In this document: one piece after another, positions 1 to 5,875 of the stretch
How the letters are laid out: each line of letters starts with the position of its first letter
How positions within the stretch are numbered: the stretch's first letter is position 1
DNA from: Gemmatimonadota bacterium
GTDB lineage: Bacteria > Gemmatimonadota > Gemmatimonadetes > Longimicrobiales > UBA6960
Assembly (NCBI GenBank): GCA_002712565.1
Contig: PAUA01000032.1
Location: 9,373-18,917 of the forward strand
Direction: 5' to 3'
DNA length: 9,545 nucleotides
Notes under the pieces: model-generated
What the model saw: the letters and a program-made list of their open reading frames with translations, nothing else
Told to the model about the DNA's origin: nothing
The model's database searches: none
Translations under genes and position numbers: made by a program

Positions 1-768
1 GCTGCTGCGTTCACCTTTTCCGGACAAGCGGACCTTCGACCCGACTTCGACACCCTTCGGCACCGTGATCTTGAATCGTCGGTTCTGACGTACTGTTCCG
101 CTCCCGCTACAAGCATTACACGGTGATTCTGGGATTTCCCCGCGGCCAAAACACGCCGGGCACGGCCGGTTGAGCGCGAATCCTCCCTGGCCGAAGGAGA
201 TCGCGCCAGTGCCTTTGCATTCGCCGCATTTCTTGCTCCCCATGCCGGGTGACGCGCCCGATCCGCCGCAAGTGGCGCACCCCTCGGTGATCGGCACGTC
301 GATGGAAATCTTGTCGCCCTTCACTGCAGTAAGGAAGGAAATCTCCACCGAGTACTCGATACTGCGCCCCTTGGCCGGCCCACTATTGGTTTCCGGCGCC
401 GCGGCTTTGGGTCGGCGATCGAAGATGGAACTGAAGATGTCTCCGAGCCCTCCGAACCCCTCGAGATCTTCGAATGAGAAACCGCCGCCCGAAGGCGCGC
501 CTGATCCTCTAGGCGCTCCTCCCCCTCGGCCGAAGCCGAGGTTGGGAATACGGCTAATCTGATCGTAATGTTTGCGCTTCTCGGGATCTGAGAGCACAGC
601 ATAGGCCTCTCCAATTCCCTTGAAGCGCCCCGCGGCCTTCGCGTTTCCCGGATTAGCGTCTGGATGGTATTTCTTCGCCAGCGTGCGGTAAGCCGACTTG
701 ATTTCCGCCTGGTTGGCTTTTTCCGAGACGCCGAGCGTCTTGTAGAAGTCCTTGGTCCCCGTCGCCAC
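1..768 (-). CDS. dnaJ: Chaperone protein DnaJ (Hsp40), C-terminus cut by window edge
   Basis: This is the J-domain co-chaperone that delivers unfolded substrates to DnaK in the cytoplasm and stimulates its ATPase. Read from a GTG at 768, 256 codons are open to base 1. They show the type I DnaJ order: a J domain (about residues 7-70) with the HPD motif at 35-37; a Gly/Phe-rich linker (about 77-116, with repeated GGG and GFG); and the zinc region with four CxxCxGxG motifs (cysteines 164/167, 181/184, 203/206, 217/220). The C-terminal substrate-binding domain continues past the window. Full-length DnaJ is about 370-390 residues, so roughly a third is missing. The GTG start is chosen because an in-frame TAG, the grpE stop, lies 9 bases upstream and [14 protein letters not shown] matches the usual DnaJ beginning. 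I see no strong Shine-Dalgarno sequence, so translation is probably coupled to grpE. Confidence 0.96.
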   Translation of the reverse strand, partial: MATGTKDFYKTLGVSEKANQAEIKSAYRTLAKKYHPDANPGNAKAAGRFKGIGEAYAVLSDPEKRKHYDQISRIPNLGFGRGGGAPRGSGAPSGGGFSFEDLEGFGGLGDIFSSIFDRRPKAAAPETNSGPAKGRSIEYSVEISFLTAVKGDKISIDVPITEGCATCGGSGASPGMGSKKCGECKGTGAISFGQGGFALNRPCPACFGRGEIPESPCNACSGSGTVRQNRRFKITVPKGVEVGSKVRLSGKGERSS

Positions 769-777
769 GCCTGTCGC

Positions 778-1446
778 CTATCCGTGTTTGAAGACGACGA
801 CTCGGGCGGGCCGTACCAGGTTGCCCTTGAAGAGATATCCCTTCTGGAACACCTCCTGGACCTTTTGATCATCTTCGGGATTCTCGGTCGGCACGCCCAG
901 CATGGCCTCCATGATGTTGGGGTCGAAGGCCTCACCAACCGGATCGATCAACTCCACGCCCGAAGCCTCGAGCGCCTGCCGGAACTTCCGCTCAACGAGG
1001 TCGACACCCTCGACCAGAGCTTCCACTGTCGTGCTTTCGGCCTGCCACGCACCGACACGCTGGAGGTCATCCAAGCCGTCGACGAAACTCCGGAGCATAT
1101 CGGCTTGGCCCCTCCCCCATGCCTCGGACAGCTCGCCCTCAGCCCGGCGGCGATAGTTCGTGAACTCAGCGACCAACCGAAGATGACGATCCTTGATGGT
1201 GGTGAGTTCCGCCTGCATGTCCTCGATATCGGTTGACGGCTTGCCGTCAGCACCCTCTGCCTCGAATTCCTCGGTTGAAGCTCCGCCGCCTTGAGGGGCG
1301 CCGGTTGACTCCGTATCGCCTGAGGAGGCCTCACTTGAAACCGGATCGCCCGAAGCGGTCTCACTGGAAGCCCCGTCTTCCTGCTCCGGCGCTTCCACTG
1401 CGGAGGTCGTCGTTTCTTCCGGCGGGCTGGTCTTTTTCTTACCCAT
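778..1446 (-). CDS. grpE: GrpE, nucleotide exchange factor for DnaK
   Basis: GrpE releases ADP from DnaK and resets the chaperone cycle. It works as a cytoplasmic dimer. The 222-residue protein has a long acidic, low-complexity N-terminus (about residues 1-75, rich in Ser, Glu, Thr and Gly). A coiled-coil helix follows, with the family pattern RLVAEFTNYRRR (residues 90-101). The C-terminal beta-wing domain ends in the typical AFDPNIMEAM (173-182) and GYLFKGNLVRPARVVV (203-218). I chose the ATG at 1446 over a TTG 30 bases upstream because it gives MGKKK, and a G-rich GGGAA stretch lies just before it. The TAG at 778-780 is followed after 9 bases by the dnaJ GTG, so the two form an operon. Neither hrcA nor dnaK is adjacent. 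The N-terminus carries a short internal repeat that is listed separately. Confidence 0.96.
   Translation of the reverse strand: MGKKKTSPPEETTTSAVEAPEQEDGASSETASGDPVSSEASSGDTESTGAPQGGGASTEEFEAEGADGKPSTDIEDMQAELTTIKDRHLRLVAEFTNYRRRAEGELSEAWGRGQADMLRSFVDGLDDLQRVGAWQAESTTVEALVEGVDLVERKFRQALEASGVELIDPVGEAFDPNIMEAMLGVPTENPEDDQKVQEVFQKGYLFKGNLVRPARVVVFKHG
1309..1368 (-). repeat. Two-copy imperfect 30-bp repeat in the grpE 5' region
   Basis: Two adjacent 30-bp units encode SSETASGDPV and SSEASSGDTE (GrpE residues 27-46). The unit length is a whole number of codons, so copy-number change would keep the frame. It lies in the disordered acidic N-terminus, which varies greatly in length across GrpE proteins. 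It probably has no functional consequence. Confidence 0.5.
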
Positions 1447-1632
1447 TGTGTTCCCGATATCCCTTTGTGGTAGCAAACATCCGACCGGCGTCCGAAGTCC
1501 TCGTGCCGAACTTCCCCCAGAGGACCCGTGTCCTACGTGCCAGTCAACTTACTGCTTCTCGGGCCCTCCGGGATCCCCAACACCCTCTCGTTTCCGATCA
1601 CACTTCTAGTACGGTTTCCGAACAAGCGGGAT
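1447..1632. other. Intergenic gap between cinA and grpE
   Basis: These 186 bases separate the cinA stop from the grpE start and are where a heat-shock promoter for grpE-dnaJ would be expected. I looked for a CIRCE element (TTAGCACTC-N9-GAGTGCTAA) and for a sigma-32 type CTTGAA/CCCCAT pair and found neither. On the minus strand a TTGACT hexamer is present, but the sequence 17 bases downstream (TCCTCT) is a poor -10. GTTTCCGA occurs twice, 24 bases apart (1590-1597 and 1614-1621). No convincing rho-independent terminator follows cinA, so readthrough into grpE is possible. Confidence 0.4.
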
Positions 1633-2901
1633 TCACGGGCCGTCCGCCAACGTCTGGTACAGGAGACGCAACGCCGCCTGGCTCGCCCGTTCTCGGACCG
1701 CTTCACGATCCCCGCTGAAGACACGGTGCGACGCGCGGACCGCTCCCTTTACAGACACGGCGTACCACACCGTGCCGACCGGTTTCTCAGGCGTACCTCC
1801 CTCCGGCCCAGCGATCCCCGTAATCCCGACGCCGACGTCGGTGTTCAGCAGGTCGGCGACACCACGAGCCATGCCGGCCGCTACGACCTCAGAAACCGCT
1901 CCGTTTTCCACGAGCACCGCCTCGTCAACACCGAGTAATTCGATCTTGATCTGATCGGCGTACGCGACCACTCCCCCCCGGAAGTACGTCGAGGATCCGG
2001 GAAAATCCGTGATCCTCTTAGCAATGAGTCCTCCGGTACAACTTTCGGCCACCGCCAATGTGTACGACTCGTTGGTAAGGGCGTCTGCCACCGCCTCGAC
2101 CAAGTCACCCTTCTCCATCCCGATACGGTAAGGCGCTACGACGGAATCCAGAACGGCCTGGGCCTCGTCCAGAAATTTCGCCGATACGTCCGCCGACGAG
2201 CGGATCGAGATGCGTATCGAGACACCCCGCAGCCCAGGAAGGAACGCCAAATCGACCTCTTCGGGGAGTCCCGCCCGAACTTCGTCGACGCGCTCGCCAA
2301 GTACGGATTCCGCAATTCCGGTCGTGTAAAGGGTTCGGTGCACGAGGGGAACCAGGCGATCTTCGAACCGATCACGTAGGACATCCGCGAGTACATCGTC
2401 GAAGATTCCTCTCATTTCGCGAGGCACCCCAGGCAGAAGCGCCACTGAACGGCCCTCGTGCTCCATCAAGAGTCCCGGCGCACTCCCAAGTTTGTTGGCC
2501 AGCACCTGAGCGCCGCGAGGCACCTCTGCCTGCGACAGATTATTCGTGGGAAGGTCCGAAATGCCACGGGCTCGAAACCGTTCACGAAGATCGTCGACGA
2601 TGTTGGGATCGGGTTGAAGGTCGAGGCCCAAGAGATCCGCAACGGCCGGCCGGGTCAGATCGTCCCGGGTCGGCCCGAGCCCCCCGGTCACGATGATCAA
2701 GTCCGCTATACGAAGAGCTGCGGAAAGTGCAGCCTGAATCGCTTCGGCGTCGTCCCCCACGATCCACCGCCGAACGACGGGCACACCGAGGGCCGCCAAC
2801 CTTCTACCCAGCCAAGACCCGTTGGTATCTGTCGTCTCACCGGAGAGGAGTTCCTCTCCGACGACGATTACGGCAGCGTCAGCCTGCTTGTTTCCGGACA
2901 C
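1633..2901 (-). CDS. cinA: CinA-family protein: molybdopterin-binding-like domain plus NMN amidohydrolase (PncC) domain
   Basis: The two-domain CinA family acts in pyridine nucleotide salvage. The C-terminal PncC part deamidates nicotinamide mononucleotide to nicotinate mononucleotide, and the N-terminal COG1058 domain is linked to ADP-ribose hydrolysis in studied members. The 422 residues are full length. The N-terminal domain shows GEELLSG (15-21), TGGLGPTRDD (72-81) and LPGVPREM (156-163). The C-terminal domain shows AESCTGG (285-291), FRGGVVAY (307-314) and TGIAGPEGGTPEKPVGTV (361-378), the expected active-site blocks. The start is a GTG at 2901, only 6 bases after the pgsA stop, which implies co-translation. 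pgsA-cinA adjacency is common in bacteria. The name derives from competence-induced genes in Gram-positive bacteria, and nothing here points to competence. Confidence 0.95.
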   Translation of the reverse strand: MSGNKQADAAVIVVGEELLSGETTDTNGSWLGRRLAALGVPVVRRWIVGDDAEAIQAALSAALRIADLIIVTGGLGPTRDDLTRPAVADLLGLDLQPDPNIVDDLRERFRARGISDLPTNNLSQAEVPRGAQVLANKLGSAPGLLMEHEGRSVALLPGVPREMRGIFDDVLADVLRDRFEDRLVPLVHRTLYTTGIAESVLGERVDEVRAGLPEEVDLAFLPGLRGVSIRISIRSSADVSAKFLDEAQAVLDSVVAPYRIGMEKGDLVEAVADALTNESYTLAVAESCTGGLIAKRITDFPGSSTYFRGGVVAYADQIKIELLGVDEAVLVENGAVSEVVAAGMARGVADLLNTDVGVGITGIAGPEGGTPEKPVGTVWYAVSVKGAVRASHRVFSGDREAVRERASQAALRLLYQTLADGP

Positions 2902-2907
2902 ACGCGT

Positions 2908-3549
2908 TCAGTTCCGAAAGCCCATCAGGCTACGGTAGGTCCACAGGTAGTCCAGCATGGAGTAGATGGTGAGGACCAGAGCGAGAAGGAGGGTCACTCC
3001 GATCCAGGCCGCATGGAACTGCACGAAGGCCCGGTATGGAAGGTTGTCCAGCCCCCGCGCCGCAGCAAATTCTTGCAGAGGGTACCACAGCAGGAGTCCA
3101 CCCGAAAACAGGTTCTGGAGAAACGCCTTGTGCTTGCCGGAAGTCCCGGCAGCGATCACCACATCGCGACCGACGGCCCACTGCCTGAAAACCGTGACCA
3201 GAAACTCTCTTCCCAAGATCACGATCAATACCCACATCGGAAGCATGCCCCATAAGGGAATCAATCCCGCTTCCCCCTCCCGGTGGGAAATGATGTAGAA
3301 GGGGATAAACGTCGATACGAGCAACAGCTTATCAGCCGCCGGGTCGAGTAGTTTGCCAACGTCGGTGATCCAGCCGTGCTTTCGCGCTAGATGCCCATCC
3401 CAGAGATCGGACAGGCCAGCCCCGACAAAGAGGACGAAGGCCACCAGCCTTGCAGCCACGGAAGGTTGGAGGGCCAGATAAAAAATCGCCGGGCAGGCTA
3501 CAATTCGCCCGACCGTGATCGCATTGGGGAGGTTATGACTCCCTTCCAT
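2908..3549 (-). CDS. pgsA: CDP-diacylglycerol--glycerol-3-phosphate 3-phosphatidyltransferase
   Basis: This integral membrane enzyme makes phosphatidylglycerophosphate from CDP-diacylglycerol and glycerol-3-phosphate, the committed step to phosphatidylglycerol and cardiolipin. The 213-residue protein begins with the typical NLPNAITVGRI. It carries the complete CDP-alcohol phosphotransferase motif DGx2ARx8Gx3Dx3D at residues 51-73 (D51, G52, A55, R56, G65, D69, D73), so it should be active. Several hydrophobic segments are visible (about 16-45, 75-88, 97-120, 145-160, 182-200). The ATG at 3549 lies 7 bases after the stop of the MglA-like gene. Within the superfamily PgsA is the best match because of the N-terminal NLPN motif and the cinA neighbour, but the motif alone cannot exclude a related CDP-alcohol transferase. 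Confidence 0.92.
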   Translation of the reverse strand: MEGSHNLPNAITVGRIVACPAIFYLALQPSVAARLVAFVLFVGAGLSDLWDGHLARKHGWITDVGKLLDPAADKLLLVSTFIPFYIISHREGEAGLIPLWGMLPMWVLIVILGREFLVTVFRQWAVGRDVVIAAGTSGKHKAFLQNLFSGGLLLWYPLQEFAAARGLDNLPYRAFVQFHAAWIGVTLLLALVLTIYSMLDYLWTYRSLMGFRN

Positions 3550-3556
3550 CGTCGTC

Positions 3557-4003
3557 TCAGCTAAGGGCCTGAACGACCAACTTGCTAACCGCGCCTAGCG
3601 TCTTGAGGACCCCTCGGCCTTCGATCGCTACGCCCTCGAAATCGCGCACTCCCATGGGATTGAGCTTCGCCCTTAGGTCGGCCATCGACATGGCGTTGGG
3701 CAGATCCCGTTTGTTGTATTGCACAGCGAATGGGATCGTGGTGAGATCGTACCCGTAGGGGTCGGGGGTCTCGTACAGATTGTGCATGGCCTCGATATTC
3801 GCCTCCATGCGCTCCGCCTGTGAATCCGCCACGAAGATCACGCCGTCGACACCCTTATGGTCCCCCACAATCTCTGGCCTCCGCATGGAAGCCAAGTTGG
3901 GATTCAGTGTAGGAAGTGACACGTAAGGCTGCGACAAAGATGAGCCTTTTCCCCAATCAGGGAAAGAGAAAGGTAAGGTCGGAAAGATGGGCACGGAGGG
4001 CAA
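3557..4003 (-). pseudogene. MglA-like small GTPase lacking its N-terminal nucleotide-binding half (fragment)
   Basis: From about residue 51 (base 3853) to the stop, the 148-codon frame matches the C-terminal half of bacterial Ras-like MglA GTPases, which control polarity and gliding. It has GVDGVIFVADSQAERMEANI, then the base-recognition NKRDLPN (residues 97-103), then a closing helix GVLKTLGAVSKLVVQAL. Intact MglA is about 195 residues and begins with a P-loop block of the type YYGPGLGGKTTN, then switch regions and a TVPGQ motif. None of these occurs here in any of the three minus-strand frames between 3854 and 4004. Instead there are about 50 Pro/Ser/Phe-rich residues that I cannot assign, opening with a TTG just after the previous stop. 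An internal ATG at 3886 could start a shorter product. I infer a 5'-deleted or rearranged gene. An unusual divergent GTPase or an assembly join is also possible. Confidence 0.7.
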
Positions 4004-4004
4004 C

Positions 4005-4307
4005 CTATCCAGCCGACAACTTGGGACCCATCACCTCCCGCTCCATGCGCTCAACAATCGCCTGAGCCCGGCGGCGGAGCGCATCTCGTGATTCCCATGC
4101 GACAAAATCCTTCATCAGATTGATATGGTCCACGCTAGCCTCGATTCTCGCCATGTGTCCCAATGCGGCGAGACGCCGAAGAAAAGACGGGCTGAAGAGG
4201 TCACGGCTGTGGCGCTGTACTTGATCACGAATCACCCACGCGGCCACCGCCCCGGCGGCGGCCGCTGCCAGAACCGCAATTCCCGCATTCCGTGTTTTTC
4301 TGTCCAT
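4005..4307 (-). CDS. Small membrane-anchored protein of unknown function
   Basis: I do not recognise this 100-residue protein. After a basic start (MDRKTR), residues 8-25 are a strongly hydrophobic Ala-rich segment, probably one N-terminal membrane anchor. The rest is polar and looks alpha-helical, with many Arg and Glu residues (for example RDALRRRAQAIVERMERE at about 74-91), and could form a short coiled coil. The ATG at 4307 lies 8 bases after the recR stop. The TAG at 4005-4007 immediately precedes the MglA-like reading frame, so it belongs to the recR-pgsA-cinA run. Its place between recR and an MglA-type gene is the only clue to its role. It shows no resemblance to the roadblock-type MglB partner. 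Confidence 0.75.
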   Translation of the reverse strand: MDRKTRNAGIAVLAAAAAGAVAAWVIRDQVQRHSRDLFSPSFLRRLAALGHMARIEASVDHINLMKDFVAWESRDALRRRAQAIVERMEREVMGPKLSAG

Positions 4308-4315
4308 GACTTAAC

Positions 4316-4909
4316 CTACATCTCCCGTCGCCCGGCCAGAGCTTCGACGATCGTGGAACCGTCGACGTACTCCAACTCGCTTCCCACCGGAAGTCCGCGG
4401 GCCAGACGTGTTACCTTCGGTCCCAAGGGCCGAATCACTCCCTCCAAATATACAGCCGTGGCCTCGCCCTCGACGCTCGAGTTCGTGGCCACGACCACTT
4501 CCTTTACCGCTCCACCAGCCGACTGGATCCGTTCCAGAAGCGGCCCGACGTTGATCTCGTCCGGACCGATTCCATCCAAAGGTGAAAGCCGACCGCCAAG
4601 CACATGGTACAGGCCCCTGTATCCCCCTGCCCTCTCGATTGCTCCGACCTCGAACGCTTCCTCAACGATGCAGATGCTCGCCTCGTCTCGATTCGGGTTG
4701 GAGCAGATCTCGCATTGTACAGCTTCCGTAAAATTCCCACACACCTCACACGGACCGATCTTTTCCGCCACCTCGCGAATCGCGGCGGCGAGGCTGAACG
4801 CTTCCTCTCGAGGTCGCTTCAGAAGGTAGTATCCAAAACGTTGTGCCGTCTTGGACCCCACGCCCGGAAGCCGTGAAAATTCCTTTATGAGTTGTTGGAT
4901 GACCGACAC
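4316..4909 (-). CDS. recR: Recombination mediator protein RecR
   Basis: RecR works with RecO (and RecF) to load RecA on single-stranded gaps during recombinational repair. All family parts are present in 197 residues, the usual length. There is a helix-hairpin-helix with LPGVGSKTAQR (14-24), a four-cysteine zinc site CEVC...CEIC (54, 57, 66, 69), and a Toprim domain from ICIVEE (79-84) through YRGLYHVLGG (97-106) to NSSVEGEATAVYL (143-155). The C-terminal block is LARGLPVGSELEYVDGSTI (169-187). The GTG at 4909 is preferred because it puts the start 10 residues before FSRLPGVG as in other RecR proteins. No clear Shine-Dalgarno sequence precedes it. In many bacteria recR follows dnaX and ybaB. 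Here neither is upstream, and a 380-base gap lies there instead. Confidence 0.96.
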   Translation of the reverse strand: MSVIQQLIKEFSRLPGVGSKTAQRFGYYLLKRPREEAFSLAAAIREVAEKIGPCEVCGNFTEAVQCEICSNPNRDEASICIVEEAFEVGAIERAGGYRGLYHVLGGRLSPLDGIGPDEINVGPLLERIQSAGGAVKEVVVATNSSVEGEATAVYLEGVIRPLGPKVTRLARGLPVGSELEYVDGSTIVEALAGRREM

Positions 4910-5289
4910 TAAAAACTAATCGGTCGGGGGAGGAGCGGGGGAGATCTTCTTACGAGCACGATCCATCCAGATGGGTCAACGTGCCGGAAGGCTGTTGAAG
5001 AAGTACAGCGGGCCGCGTTGCGGATGCCACGGGGCCAGATCCTAGGCAGAGCGACACACCATAGCATTCGCTACGGCTAGGAGTTCCAACAACGGAGATG
5101 GGGTCGTGCCACCGCAACCCTTCAACTTGTAAAGTCATTCCCTTCCTGTCCGTGGGCACATGGCGGTTGTGCGGTTGATCCGGCGTCTCTCCTCCTTGGA
5201 GTAGCTTTGCTATGCTTCGTCGTCGTTCCTTGTCTGAACGCGCACAAGCGCCATGTGCGCGACCCGCCCCCCCCCTTCCAATCACCCTC
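4910..5289. other. 380-base stretch without a convincing gene
   Basis: No recognisable gene, tRNA or insertion-sequence end was found. A minus-strand frame from a GTG at 5285 to 4950 is open for 111 codons (a shorter version starts at an ATG at 5138). Its translation is compositionally odd, matches nothing I know, and begins across a nine-C run at 5267-5275 (nine G on the coding side). A 16-residue minus-strand mini-frame (4966-4916, MDRARKKISPAPPPTD) ends just before recR. An imperfect inverted repeat (CCTAG...AGCGA / TCGCT...CTAGG) spans 5041-5095. The stretch may hold decayed coding sequence and the recR promoter, but I cannot identify either. Confidence 0.35.
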
Positions 5290-5811
5290 CTAGGCAGAAA
5301 CCGGGTTTACGCCCGCGGTGGCCACCTCTCCCAGCCGTCCGGCGCAGCTCGTGCAGAATCGGCTCTTCTTCACGTTTAGGTGTCCGCATTCGGAGCAGGT
5401 CCGGCCCTCCGCCATCCCTTTCCGCACACGCTCGATCTCGGCTTCCAGGCGGTCGCTATCGGAGGCACTACCCTTGGCACTCTTGTAACCCTTCGACGGC
5501 TTCGCGGCCCCGTCCGTGGGAGTCCCCTCATCAGCGGCATGGCCGCCCGCGCTTTCCTCCCCCATGGCCTCCAACGCCTGACGAGCCAGTTCGGACTTGA
5601 TAACCTGGTAGTCCTCCTGGTCAATCTTGCCAGATCCAAGGTCGTATTCGGCGTCACGAAGCCCGCGGAGTGCGGCCTGCTTTCGGGCGTCGACTTCGGT
5701 GACCTCAGCATCCGAGCGTCCCATCGCGGCCCAGTCGCCGCGCAGGACGGGCAGCATGACGAAGAGGATCACGCCAGTTGAGACGAGAATCACCCCAGCG
5801 ATCAACCCCAC
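5290..5811 (-). CDS. Membrane-anchored CcmI-like protein with C-terminal zinc ribbon
   Basis: This is probably an accessory factor for cytochrome c maturation. The 173-residue product has an N-terminal membrane segment (about residues 2-22). A stretch resembling the N-terminal helix of CcmI follows: AALRGLRDAEYDLGSGKID and EDYQVIKSEL (about 46-74). A low-complexity Ala/Gly/Ser/Lys linker (about 85-120) leads to a short helix and then a zinc ribbon with CxxC-x10-CxxC (cysteines 139, 142, 153, 156). CcmI recruits apocytochrome in known systems. The TPR domain of full CcmI is absent, so that role is inference. The start is uncertain: GTG at 5811 gives a clean membrane anchor, but in-frame GTGs continue upstream into the 14-bp repeat (for example 5853, adding 14 residues, MGPTTWGRRRGADE). 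The gene follows ccmF by about 60 bases. A general zinc-ribbon membrane protein of unrelated function is the alternative. Confidence 0.75.
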   Translation of the reverse strand: MGLIAGVILVSTGVILFVMLPVLRGDWAAMGRSDAEVTEVDARKQAALRGLRDAEYDLGSGKIDQEDYQVIKSELARQALEAMGEESAGGHAADEGTPTDGAAKPSKGYKSAKGSASDSDRLEAEIERVRKGMAEGRTCSECGHLNVKKSRFCTSCAGRLGEVATAGVNPVSA

Positions 5812-5875
5812 TTCATCGGCCCCACGTCGTCGGCCCCACGTCGTCGGCCCCACGTCGTCGGCCCCACGTCGTCAG
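5806..5875 (-). repeat. Five-copy 14-bp tandem repeat bridging ccmF and the next gene
   Basis: On the plus strand the unit CCCCACGTCGTCGG begins at 5806 (degenerate, CCCCACTTCATCGG), 5820, 5834, 5848 and 5862 (last copy ending AG instead of GG). The middle three copies are identical. On the coding strand each unit reads CGACGACGTGGGGC. It therefore presents a GTG, then GGGG, then 8 bases, then the next GTG. The ccmF stop (5874-5872) lies in the first coding-strand copy and the likely start of the following gene (5811) in the last. Because 14 is not a multiple of three, gain or loss of a unit would move the upstream GTGs to another frame. Confidence 0.9.

Noticed and set aside
664..1236. Long plus-strand open frame of 190 codons opposite dnaJ-grpE.
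   Set aside because: It lies entirely antisense to well-supported grpE and dnaJ and has no family motif. It is a shadow of GC-rich coding sequence.
1590..1621. GTTTCCGA repeated 24 bases apart between cinA and grpE, a possible paired operator.
   Set aside because: An 8-base direct repeat in about 190 bases can arise by chance, and it is neither palindromic nor aligned with a recognisable promoter.
2458..3255. 265-codon plus-strand open frame opposite cinA-pgsA.
   Set aside because: Antisense shadow of two clearly identified genes. The translation is compositionally odd and spans their junction.
4991..5005. GGCTGTTGAAGAAGT, reminiscent of the ends of some insertion-sequence families.
   Set aside because: No matching inverted end, no target duplication and no transposase nearby. 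The resemblance is too short to support a mobile element.
4950..5285. 111-codon minus-strand open frame starting at a GTG next to AGGAGG.
   Set aside because: The AGGAGG abuts the GTG with no spacing, the frame starts through a nine-G run, and the translation has no recognisable motif or typical composition. Kept only as part of the unassigned interval.
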